From the NCBI GenBank assembly GCA_946479405.1, contig CAMLGD010000209.1:1-5590 (forward strand): a DNA stretch of 5,590 bases, given 5' to 3'. Of this stretch, positions 1-4,877 are shown piece by piece. Origin of the DNA: an uncultured Vogesella sp. (GTDB lineage: Bacteria; Pseudomonadota; Gammaproteobacteria; Burkholderiales; Chromobacteriaceae). The translations under genes and the position numbers were made by a program. Below the pieces are notes generated by a model. That model searched no databases, had not been told where the DNA came from, and was given only the letters and a program-made list of their open reading frames with translations. Numbering within the stretch: the first letter of the stretch is position 1; each line of letters opens with the position of its first letter.

Positions 1-155
1 CGGGTGAAGCTTACTTTCTGGCCTTCATGCAGGGACTTGAAGCCATCTGCCTTGATTTCAGAGAAGTGGGCAAACAGGTCATCGCCGCCATTGTCAGGGG
101 TGATAAAGCCAAAACCTTTTGCATCATTGAAGAATTTAACGGTACCGGTTTCCAT
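1..155 (-). CDS. cspA: Cold-shock protein, CspA family (C-terminal end outside window)
   Basis: The first 51 codons of a cold-shock-domain protein are visible; the family is usually about 67-70 residues, so roughly the last quarter lies beyond the left edge. These small cytoplasmic five-stranded beta-barrels bind single-stranded RNA and DNA and act as RNA chaperones or antiterminators. The sequence opens [18 protein letters not shown], with the RNP1 motif KGFGFITP at residues 13-20 and the RNP2-type motif DLFAHF at 26-31, followed by the typical EGQKVSF at 44-50. The ATG is preceded by AAGGAGT at 161-167 with a 5-nt gap, which fixes the start. A strong promoter and a long leader lie upstream (see separate entries). 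Genomes usually carry several csp paralogues, so the exact symbol is uncertain although the family is clear. The long leader argues for a cold-inducible, CspA-like copy rather than a constitutive one. Confidence 0.96.
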   Translation of the reverse strand, partial: METGTVKFFNDAKGFGFITPDNGGDDLFAHFSEIKADGFKSLHEGQKVSFT

Positions 156-287
156 GGTGTACTCCTTGTGTCGGTAAAGGCAAAAATGCCAAATAGGCAC
201 GATAGTCAAGGAATAGATAAGGAAACAATGAAGACCAGCTTGGTGGACTACGAGGTATCGATAGATATGACGCTTGAAAATCCTGCA
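156..287 (-). promoter_or_regulatory. Long 5' leader of the csp mRNA, probable cold-responsive RNA element
   Basis: From the predicted transcription start near 287 to the ATG the leader is about 132 nt, close to the roughly 160 nt of E. coli cspA. On the minus strand, positions 259-243 read GATACCTCGTAGTCCAC. This resembles GATACCCCTCGTAGTGCAC of the E. coli cspA leader as I remember it, differing by a 2-nt gap and one mismatch. Nearer the start codon, TGCC-TATTT-GGCA (199-187) can form a small hairpin followed by five U, then the Shine-Dalgarno sequence at 167-161. E. coli has a comparable small GCC/GGC hairpin in that place. A cold-box-like stretch (GTCGATGCAGGA) lies right at the transcript start, but its match is loose. 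That the leader acts as a thermosensor is an inference from position, length and the shared element. Confidence 0.6.
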
Positions 288-293
288 TCGACC

Positions 294-322
294 GTTATAC
301 GGACCTATTGCCAGCAAGTCAA
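294..322 (-). promoter_or_regulatory. Sigma70 promoter of csp with AT-rich upstream element
   Basis: On the minus strand a -35 box TTGACT (322-317) and a -10 box TATAAC (299-294) are separated by exactly 17 nt, each with five of six consensus bases. Directly upstream, about 323-355 is rich in A-tracts on the minus strand, as in UP elements that bind the alpha subunit of RNA polymerase. Transcription would start near 287. This fits the strong promoters usual for cold-shock genes. Confidence 0.8.
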
Positions 323-375
323 TAAAATATTGATTTTTCTGAATTTTTCTTTTGCCATCAATCAGGCAATACAAA

Positions 376-405
376 TTGACCTCATACAAAATAGCCTGCA
401 ATAAC
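376..405 (+). promoter_or_regulatory. Candidate sigma70 promoter for the diguanylate cyclase gene
   Basis: TTGACC at 376-381 and AATAAC at 400-405 are separated by 18 nt, with five of six and four of six consensus bases. This is the best match between the csp promoter and the GTG at 482. It would give a leader of about 70 nt that contains the odd palindrome TAATGTCATTA (443-453), a possible protein site. The promoter would lie back to back with the csp promoter, with both -35 boxes facing the same AT-rich core. An alternative -10, TATGCT near 430, lacks a good -35 box. Confidence 0.4.
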
Positions 406-481
406 ATGTGTCTACCGCTAAGGCAGTGCTATGCTGCTCGCCTAATGTCATTACCCGACTACCGGCCCGGATTTTTTCAAA

Positions 482-1663
482 GTGCACAGCCCTACACTTG
501 TCGCCATCGCCGCCATTCTGCTGCTGGTCATGACACTCATGCTACTGGCTGCCTGGCGCTTCAATCAGCGTATTGCCGGTCTGGGCGCCTGGACGCTGTC
601 CTACTGCTTTGCGCTGCTGGTCAGCCTTAACTTGCTGCTACGCACGGTAGCCCCCGAGCTGGTGCTGGTACTACTGGCACAGTTTTCCGCCTTCATGATG
701 GCGTATCTGAATCTGCAGGGGACGCGTGCCTATATCGGTGCTTCCCCCGTGCCATGGCGCTATGGCATGACCGCGCTGGCGGCCCTGCTGGGGTCGGCCG
801 CCTATTTCACCCAGCTGCAGCCAAACGAAACCATGCGCTACACCTTGATGAGCCTGGTATTAGGTGTGTTGTTTCTGCTGTGCGCGGGCAGCATTGCCCG
901 CGGTGGCATTCGAGAGTACCCGGCCCGTTACCTGTATGCCCTCGCCAGCGGCGGGCATGGCGTGTTTCTGCTATTGCGCCCCTGGCTATTCAGTCTGGGC
1001 AAACAGGGGCTGCTCGATAGCCAGCGCAACATCGCGGTGTCACATATCGTGGTGGTGGAATCCATTGTCACCGTCGTGTTGATGGCATTCTGCATCGTGA
1101 TGCTGGCCAACGAACAGGTCACCCGGGCGCTACGCAACATTGCTGACTGTGACCCCCTCACCAGCGTATTTAACCGTCGCGCTTTTCTTGCCTTGCTGGA
1201 CAAAGGGAGCCGCTATGCTGACCGGATGGACTTTCCCCTCTCCATCCTGCTCATCGACTTGGATCACTTCAAAAAAATCAACGACACCTGGGGCCACCGT
1301 GCTGGCGATGAAGCCCTGCAGCATTTCGTGTCCGTGGCACAAACCTGCATACGTGACGGCGATGTAGTTGGCCGCCTCGGCGGCGAAGAATTTGCCATTT
1401 TCCTACCCAATGCCCAACAGCACGAAGCCGAAGCCGTTGCCAACCGCCTACGCCGTAGCGTGGAAGCGCTGCCCTTTGTCTATGGCGACAACAGGATTGG
1501 TTTAACAGTCAGTGTCGGCGTGGCCTGCCGGCTAAGCACAGAAACACCGGAACTGACACTCCACCGTGCTGACGCCGCCATGTACCTAGCCAAAAGAAAG
1601 GGGCGCAATCGTATTGAACTGGCGCCCCCCACCCGCTTGGCCAGCATCCAACTTTCTGGCTAG
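482..1663 (+). CDS. Membrane-bound diguanylate cyclase (seven membrane segments plus GGDEF domain)
   Basis: This 393-residue inner-membrane enzyme should make cyclic di-GMP from two GTP. The N-terminal half is hydrophobic, with likely membrane segments near residues 4-24, 36-55, 58-78, 94-112, 119-137, 150-170 and 187-208; I do not recognise it as a named sensor family. The GGDEF domain covers about 218-380: DPLT at 224-227, metal-binding Asp259 within IDLDHFKKIND, the active-site signature GGEEF at 300-304, and YLAKRKGRN near 368-376. An RxxD motif (RDGD, 291-294) sits exactly five residues before GGEEF, so the product-inhibition I-site is intact. No EAL domain is present. The GTG start is the most upstream one possible because an in-frame stop lies at 443-445. 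No clear Shine-Dalgarno sequence precedes it. ATG codons at 530 and 539 are alternatives, but they would cut into the first membrane segment. The gene converges on the protease gene and appears to be monocistronic. Confidence 0.95.
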   Translation: MHSPTLVAIAAILLLVMTLMLLAAWRFNQRIAGLGAWTLSYCFALLVSLNLLLRTVAPELVLVLLAQFSAFMMAYLNLQGTRAYIGASPVPWRYGMTALAALLGSAAYFTQLQPNETMRYTLMSLVLGVLFLLCAGSIARGGIREYPARYLYALASGGHGVFLLLRPWLFSLGKQGLLDSQRNIAVSHIVVVESIVTVVLMAFCIVMLANEQVTRALRNIADCDPLTSVFNRRAFLALLDKGSRYADRMDFPLSILLIDLDHFKKINDTWGHRAGDEALQHFVSVAQTCIRDGDVVGRLGGEEFAIFLPNAQQHEAEAVANRLRRSVEALPFVYGDNRIGLTVSVGVACRLSTETPELTLHRADAAMYLAKRKGRNRIELAPPTRLASIQLSG

Positions 1664-1754
1664 CACATGACACGACGCATCGTGACTCCGCACTTCACTT
1701 AATGCCACCGACATCGGCAATAAGCTAATGAGTGAAATACCCCGGCATTGACCA

Positions 1755-1794
1755 TAGCAACGCCCGCAGCGCGACCGCACTGCGGGCGTTGCTA
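1755..1794. terminator. Perfect 15-bp inverted repeat between convergent genes, possible bidirectional terminator
   Basis: TAGCAACGCCCGCAG (1755-1769) and CTGCGGGCGTTGCTA (1780-1794) are perfect reverse complements with a 10-nt loop. The structure lies 91 bp after the cyclase stop and 7 bp after the protease stop, so it could serve both transcripts. Neither side has a U-tract, so it is not a textbook intrinsic terminator. It may instead block 3'-exonucleases or act with Rho. The rest of the 138-bp gap holds nothing else I can support. Confidence 0.6.
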
Positions 1795-1801
1795 CACCGG
1801 C

Positions 1802-2671
1802 TCAGGGCTGCGGATGCGATTCGAAGCGGTGGTCACAGCTACGGCAGCGCTGCGCAGCTTCATGCGTCCAGTAGACATGGGTAACCGTCTTGCTGCCGTT
1901 GCGGTTTTCCCGTTCGTACACCGAGCTTCTGCCATTCAGCGATTGGCGCACCAGCACACCCCAGCTACGCGGATCATCACCGATATCGATGTCTGCGGCA
2001 CTCGCACTTCCAGCACCTGCGGCCAACGTAGTCGTGCTGTCCAGATGCGAATAAATCAGCATCAGCTCCTCGAAATCATGCGCATTGGGCGTGGTGCTGG
2101 CCACACTGCCGGCATTGCTTCCGGTATTGGAGAAGTAATCCATACAGGTATTGAGCGAACTACCGTCTTCCGACTGGTGATCAAGACCAAAGGTATGCGC
2201 CACTTCCTGGCACACCACATGCCGTTTCTCGTTCGGGTTGTTATAAGTTGCCAGATTGAAGTAGGAGTCGTTCATCTTGGCGCTGCCCTGGGTGATATGG
2301 CTGCCACCGCTGATGTTGATCGATGCCAGCCCCAGCCAGCCATTGAAGCCATACTTGCCATTACAGACTTGGGTAGTACCGGTCACCATAGAACAGGTGC
2401 GCTTGCTGGATCGTCCGCTCACCACAGCCACCGTCAACGGAGTACTGCTGGCGCCAAAGCTGCTCGGGCTGTTCCAGTCCTGTGCGCTAAGCACCAGATA
2501 AGTGTTCCAATCGGCGCTCATATTATTCCCCAGCTGCAGGGTGAACGGATTGGCCTTGCGCGCCCAGTGATAGGTGCCCCACGCATGCTGCGCCCAGGCC
2601 TGACCGGCCAGCATGGCAAGCAGCAACGCCAGCAGCCCGCGGCGCCAATATCTGTGATCCGAATGATTCAT
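1802..2671 (-). CDS. Secreted metzincin-like zinc metalloprotease with QExxHxxGxxH motif
   Basis: This 289-residue protein begins with a signal peptide: Arg10-Arg11, a hydrophobic core at 13-22 and a likely cut after AWA at residue 27, so it should be exported. The core carries HVVCQEVAHTFGLDHQ at 151-166. Glu156, His159 and His165 fit the metzincin pattern HExxHxxGxxH, but the first His is Gln155. The Met-turn equivalent is TCMDY (Met177). Cys154 and Cys176 could form a disulphide beside the active site, and Cys93 and Cys103 another. After a Ser/Ala/Thr-rich stretch (212-227), residues 229-289 make a C-terminal module ending with a CRSC pair (276-279) and several His. From memory, matrixin-like bacterial proteins with CQExGHxxGLDHQ motifs exist, so the Gln is probably a family trait rather than a mutation. 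The ATG is supported by AAAGGA at 2684-2679 with a 7-nt gap. Proteolytic activity and substrate are not established by the sequence. Confidence 0.82.
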   Translation of the reverse strand: MNHSDHRYWRRGLLALLLAMLAGQAWAQHAWGTYHWARKANPFTLQLGNNMSADWNTYLVLSAQDWNSPSSFGASSTPLTVAVVSGRSSKRTCSMVTGTTQVCNGKYGFNGWLGLASINISGGSHITQGSAKMNDSYFNLATYNNPNEKRHVVCQEVAHTFGLDHQSEDGSSLNTCMDYFSNTGSNAGSVASTTPNAHDFEELMLIYSHLDSTTTLAAGAGSASAADIDIGDDPRSWGVLVRQSLNGRSSVYERENRNGSKTVTHVYWTHEAAQRCRSCDHRFESHPQP

Positions 2672-2771
2672 GGTGACGTCCTTTACTCAAGGGCATGACG
2701 GGCGAAGCCGCAACATGCCGGCGATGAAAGAGCCCCTTGGCACGTTCAAGGCCGGGCCTGTTGGCCGCGGC

Positions 2772-2787
2772 ACGATGTTTTCATCGT
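2772..2787. repeat. Small perfect hairpin upstream of the protease gene
   Basis: ACGATG (2772-2777) and CATCGT (2782-2787) form a perfect 6-bp inverted repeat with a TTTT loop (AAAA on the minus strand). It overlaps TATAAC (2791-2786, minus), a possible -10 box for the protease gene that lacks a good -35 partner at 17 nt. It could be an operator or a leader hairpin. No clear terminator for the araC-type gene is seen in this 160-bp gap. Confidence 0.35.
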
Positions 2788-2793
2788 TATAGC

Positions 2794-2851
2794 GCGTAGT
2801 CGCTCCGCTGAGGGAGACGATCAGCGTAGTGTCACGGCCAGTCGGCGTAGT
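2794..2851 (-). repeat. Three direct copies of ACTACGC upstream of the protease gene
   Basis: On the minus strand the heptamer ACTACGC occurs at 2851-2845 (inside the last codons of the AraC-type gene), 2830-2824 and 2800-2794. The starts are spaced 21 and 30 bp apart, near two and three helical turns. The last copy is 2 nt from the TATAAC at 2791-2786. They could be binding sites for a regulator of the protease gene, but the motif is short and may be chance. Confidence 0.25.
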
Positions 2852-3746
2852 TACGCATGGCCAGCGTCTCGGTACTGGCGACCGGGCTCTTGGCGGCGGT
2901 GCGATAGCGGGCAGGCGTCAGCCCGGTGCGCAGGCGGAAGAAACGGCTGAAGTGAGTGGTACTGCGAAAGCCCAGGTCGGCGGCGACCTGTTCGATGCTG
3001 AGGCCGGAGCGTACCAGCCGCAGGCAGGCTTCATGCGTCAGCCGGTCGTGCAGTAGATCCAACGGCGTGCGCTGCAGGCTGCGCATGCAGATATCGTGCA
3101 GCCGGTCATGCGAAATGCCCAGCGCACTGGCGTAGTCGGCGATTTTCCAGTGCTCGCGCAGATGCAGCTCGGCCAAGTGGCGAAAACGCATCAGCAGCGC
3201 CGAATTGGTGCTGTGTCCCTGCTGGCTGATGTCTTCCAGCCCGGACAATCGCCAGCAGTGAATCAGCACCAGCGACAGGTGCGCAGTCAGAAAGCTCCAC
3301 GACGCCTTGCCACCGCGCTTGAGCTCGCGCTCCACGCTGCGGCAGGACTGTGCCAGTTCATCCAGCGATTCGGCATCTTCTATCTGGTTCTGCACCACAC
3401 GGCGTTCGGCCAGATAGCGTAAGGGCGCCGACTCGGCCCCCTGCCCCACGGCCTCCTTCACCAGCACATCCGACAGCGACAACAGGTAGCCGGCGCTGCC
3501 GGGGCTGACGCGCAGATAGCTTTGCGGCGGCACATCCACCCATGCCACGGCCGGCGCAGCCAAGGTGATGCTTTCCCGCCCCAGCCCGATGACAGCGTCA
3601 CCGGACTGCAACAGAATGGCCGCCCGTGCGGTGTCGTGGCGGCCATTGGCCAGCGCGTAACGCCGCGCGTCCAGCGTGGTGTCGATGCGGTGCGCGGCGG
3701 CATTGGTGTTGATGCGTTGCCGGTAAAGCGAGGAAGCCTGGGTCAT
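2832..3746 (-). CDS. AraC-family transcriptional regulator
   Basis: This 304-residue cytoplasmic DNA-binding protein has an N-terminal part (about 15-110) suited to an effector-binding cupin-like domain, a helical linker, and the paired helix-turn-helix region at about 186-285. The first helix-turn-helix is around 200-220 (IADYASALGISHDRLHDIC) and the second around 250-271 (IEQVAADLGFRSTTHFSRFF). It closes with the family signature GLTPARYR at 275-282. Members usually activate nearby catabolic or transport genes when a small molecule binds. It lies 60 bp downstream of the outer-membrane protein gene on the same strand, which suggests that it controls that gene and the aldehyde dehydrogenase gene. 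The ATG at 3746 has only a weak ribosome-binding site. An ATG pair at 3780-3775 is out of frame, so no better start was found. The effector cannot be predicted. The N-terminal domain assignment is by length and position, while the C-terminal domain is clear. Confidence 0.93.
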   Translation of the reverse strand: MTQASSLYRQRINTNAAAHRIDTTLDARRYALANGRHDTARAAILLQSGDAVIGLGRESITLAAPAVAWVDVPPQSYLRVSPGSAGYLLSLSDVLVKEAVGQGAESAPLRYLAERRVVQNQIEDAESLDELAQSCRSVERELKRGGKASWSFLTAHLSLVLIHCWRLSGLEDISQQGHSTNSALLMRFRHLAELHLREHWKIADYASALGISHDRLHDICMRSLQRTPLDLLHDRLTHEACLRLVRSGLSIEQVAADLGFRSTTHFSRFFRLRTGLTPARYRTAAKSPVASTETLAMRNYADWP

Positions 3747-3764
3747 GGATGCACTGATTAAGCT

Positions 3765-3799
3765 GGGCGGCAGCCATCATGATAACGGTACTGCCGCCC
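3765..3799 (-). terminator. Hairpin after the outer-membrane protein gene, terminator-like
   Basis: GGGCGGCAG and CTGCCGCCC (3799-3791 and 3773-3765 on the minus strand) form a perfect 9-bp stem with a 17-nt loop. It can be extended outward, past short interior loops, by AAGC/GCTT. It begins 8 nt after the outer-membrane protein stop codon and ends 18 nt before the AraC-type start. The tail has only a few U, so termination is likely partial, and read-through into the regulator gene is possible. Confidence 0.55.
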
Positions 3800-3806
3800 T
3801 GGCTGC

Positions 3807-4703
3807 TTAGAATGGCAGCGTCAGACGCAGCTTGAACTCATTACCCTGCGGACGATTGGCCACCTGGGTTTCATGCTGCCATTTGGCGGTCACGAAGAAA
3901 CCCTTGCCGTTGTCGTACTTGATCGACGGGCCGATGGCCAATGCCTTGCCGCGGTTGCCGTTCTCCGCCACGTTCGGTCCCTGGTCATCCGTCACCTGGC
4001 GATAGGCATAGCCACCCACACCAGCCACCCAGCCGTTGCCGAAGCCCCAGCCCAGCGAATAATCGGCATGCAGCTCCTGTCCGCTGCGGTAGTCGGTATC
4101 GCGGTTTTTCCAGTTGTAGTCGTACATCAGCTTCAGGTCGGCGTTGATGCCCTTGGGCTGTACATAGCTGACGGCCACCAGCGGCTCCACGTTCCAGTAG
4201 TTGCGGCCAACGTTGACCAGGTCATGCTTGTCAAACTGCCCGGTCGGTGCATTCACGTCCAGCCCCACATAGGCGTGCAGCTGCTCGGAAAAATGATAGG
4301 CCGCTCCGCCACCCAGCACGATGTCGCCCAGCTCGCGCTTGCGCTGCGACTGGCCATTGACCGTGGCATCCAGCTCCACCAGCGGCGTGATGGCGTGCAT
4401 CGCCAGCGTCCCCCCAGCCAGCGGCAGATCGCTGACCCAGATGAAGCGCGGCGCCACCGCGTTGACCTGCAGCTTGAAGTCCACCGGCACCTTGTCACCG
4501 TTATTGTCGCGCAGCGAGCTGGCGCGGTAGCTGGAGGCGTAGCCCAGCACGTAGAAGCCGGGCGGAGGCAAGGCGCCGGTCAGATAATTCTCGTTGCCAT
4601 TGGGGTACATGCCGCCGCCACCTTCGGTGGCCCAGCTGTGGCCGGCCAGCGTGGCAAGTACTACAGCGCTGATAAAAGCAAGGTTTTTTCCTGATGTGTG
4701 CAT
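3807..4703 (-). CDS. Outer-membrane protein of the Phenol_MetA_deg / SphA type, putative hydrophobic-substrate channel
   Basis: This 298-residue protein has a signal peptide (Lys6, hydrophobic core about 8-20, likely cut after SWA at residue 25) followed by a Gly-rich mature start TEGGGGMYPNGNENY. The rest alternates polar and hydrophobic residues with many aromatic and Gly positions, as in a beta-barrel, and it ends in the strand KLRLTLPF with the C-terminal Phe expected of outer-membrane barrels. The motifs LPPPGFYVLGY (45-55) and the long pattern around NAVAPRFIW (81-89) are typical of proteins annotated as 'MetA-pathway of phenol degradation' or SphA, which sit beside aromatic or alkyl catabolic genes and probably let hydrophobic substrates in. 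The ATG is supported by GGAGA at 4716-4712 with an 8-nt gap. The gene follows the aldehyde dehydrogenase gene by 174 bp and precedes the AraC-type gene by 60 bp. The transported compound is unknown, and direct transport evidence for the family is limited. Confidence 0.86.
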   Translation of the reverse strand: MHTSGKNLAFISAVVLATLAGHSWATEGGGGMYPNGNENYLTGALPPPGFYVLGYASSYRASSLRDNNGDKVPVDFKLQVNAVAPRFIWVSDLPLAGGTLAMHAITPLVELDATVNGQSQRKRELGDIVLGGGAAYHFSEQLHAYVGLDVNAPTGQFDKHDLVNVGRNYWNVEPLVAVSYVQPKGINADLKLMYDYNWKNRDTDYRSGQELHADYSLGWGFGNGWVAGVGGYAYRQVTDDQGPNVAENGNRGKALAIGPSIKYDNGKGFFVTAKWQHETQVANRPQGNEFKLRLTLPF

Positions 4704-4722
4704 GATTCAACTCTCCGTTTTA

Positions 4723-4752
4723 TTTATTTGTCATTAATAATGGGCGTGAAAA
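4723..4752 (-). promoter_or_regulatory. Weak candidate promoter of the outer-membrane protein gene
   Basis: On the minus strand TTTTCA (4752-4747) and AATAAA (4728-4723), 18 nt apart, each match four of six sigma70 consensus bases. The stretch is AT-rich, unlike its surroundings. If used, the leader would be very short, and the upstream helices would belong only to the aldehyde dehydrogenase transcript. An AraC-type activator could compensate for such weak boxes. Confidence 0.25.
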
Positions 4753-4792
4753 AGCGCTGCCTGCACAACAACGCACGCGGGACGGGCAGCGC
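4749..4792 (-). terminator. Intrinsic-type terminator or attenuator between aldehyde dehydrogenase and outer-membrane protein genes
   Basis: On the minus strand GCGCTGCC (4792-4785) and GGCAGCGC (4761-4754) form a perfect 8-bp stem with a 23-nt loop, followed at once by TTTTT (4753-4749). It starts 85 nt after the aldehyde dehydrogenase stop. The left arm also lies inside the loop of another hairpin, GCGGGACG/CGTCCCGC (4777-4784 with 4795-4802). It further overlaps a third, CGCAGCG/CGCTGCG (4790-4796 with 4800-4806). The arrangement could be a simple terminator or a switchable one. Confidence 0.5.
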
Positions 4793-4824
4793 AGCGTCCC
4801 GCTGCGGATATTGGCCACGGCCGG

Positions 4825-4844
4825 CGCGTCAGGGTGGTGACGCG
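4825..4844 (-). repeat. GC-rich inverted repeat in the aldehyde dehydrogenase 3' region
   Basis: CGCGTCA (4825-4831) and TGACGCG (4838-4844) are perfect reverse complements with a 6-nt loop, flanked by further GGCC-type complementarity on both sides. It sits about 34 nt after the aldehyde dehydrogenase stop. It may protect the 3' end of that mRNA, or serve as an operator with two half-sites 13 bp apart. No U-tract follows on either strand. Confidence 0.4.
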
Positions 4845-4877
4845 GGGCCGGGCCGGCAACGACCGGGTAAGCCGCTG

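Noticed and set aside
27..404. A 125-codon open frame on the plus strand across csp and its promoter
   Set aside because: It covers the complement of a clear cold-shock gene, its leader and its promoter, and shows no protein family features.
1664..1754. Small inverted repeats such as CACGA/TCGTG and TTCACT/AGTGAA after the cyclase gene
   Set aside because: The stems are only 5-6 bp with little flanking support and are expected by chance; the 15-bp repeat next to them is a better candidate.
2174..2209. Reading the QExxH motif as proof that the protease is a pseudogene
   Set aside because: The reading frame, signal peptide, ribosome-binding site and remaining zinc and Met-turn residues are intact, and similar CQExxH proteins are known to me in general terms.
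1748..2698. A 316-codon open frame on the plus strand over the protease gene
   Set aside because: It is antisense to a gene with a signal peptide, metal motif and ribosome-binding site; its own translation shows no domain, and it spans the hairpin between genes.
3873..4694. A 273-codon open frame on the plus strand over the outer-membrane protein gene
   Set aside because: It is a codon-position shadow of the minus-strand gene in GC-rich DNA; the translation is His/Val/Gln-rich without recognisable motifs.
4743..4764. Possible sigma54 (-24/-12) promoter before the outer-membrane protein gene
   Set aside because: AGGCAG-CGCTT-TTTCA lacks the essential GC of the -12 element and the first T of the -24 element.
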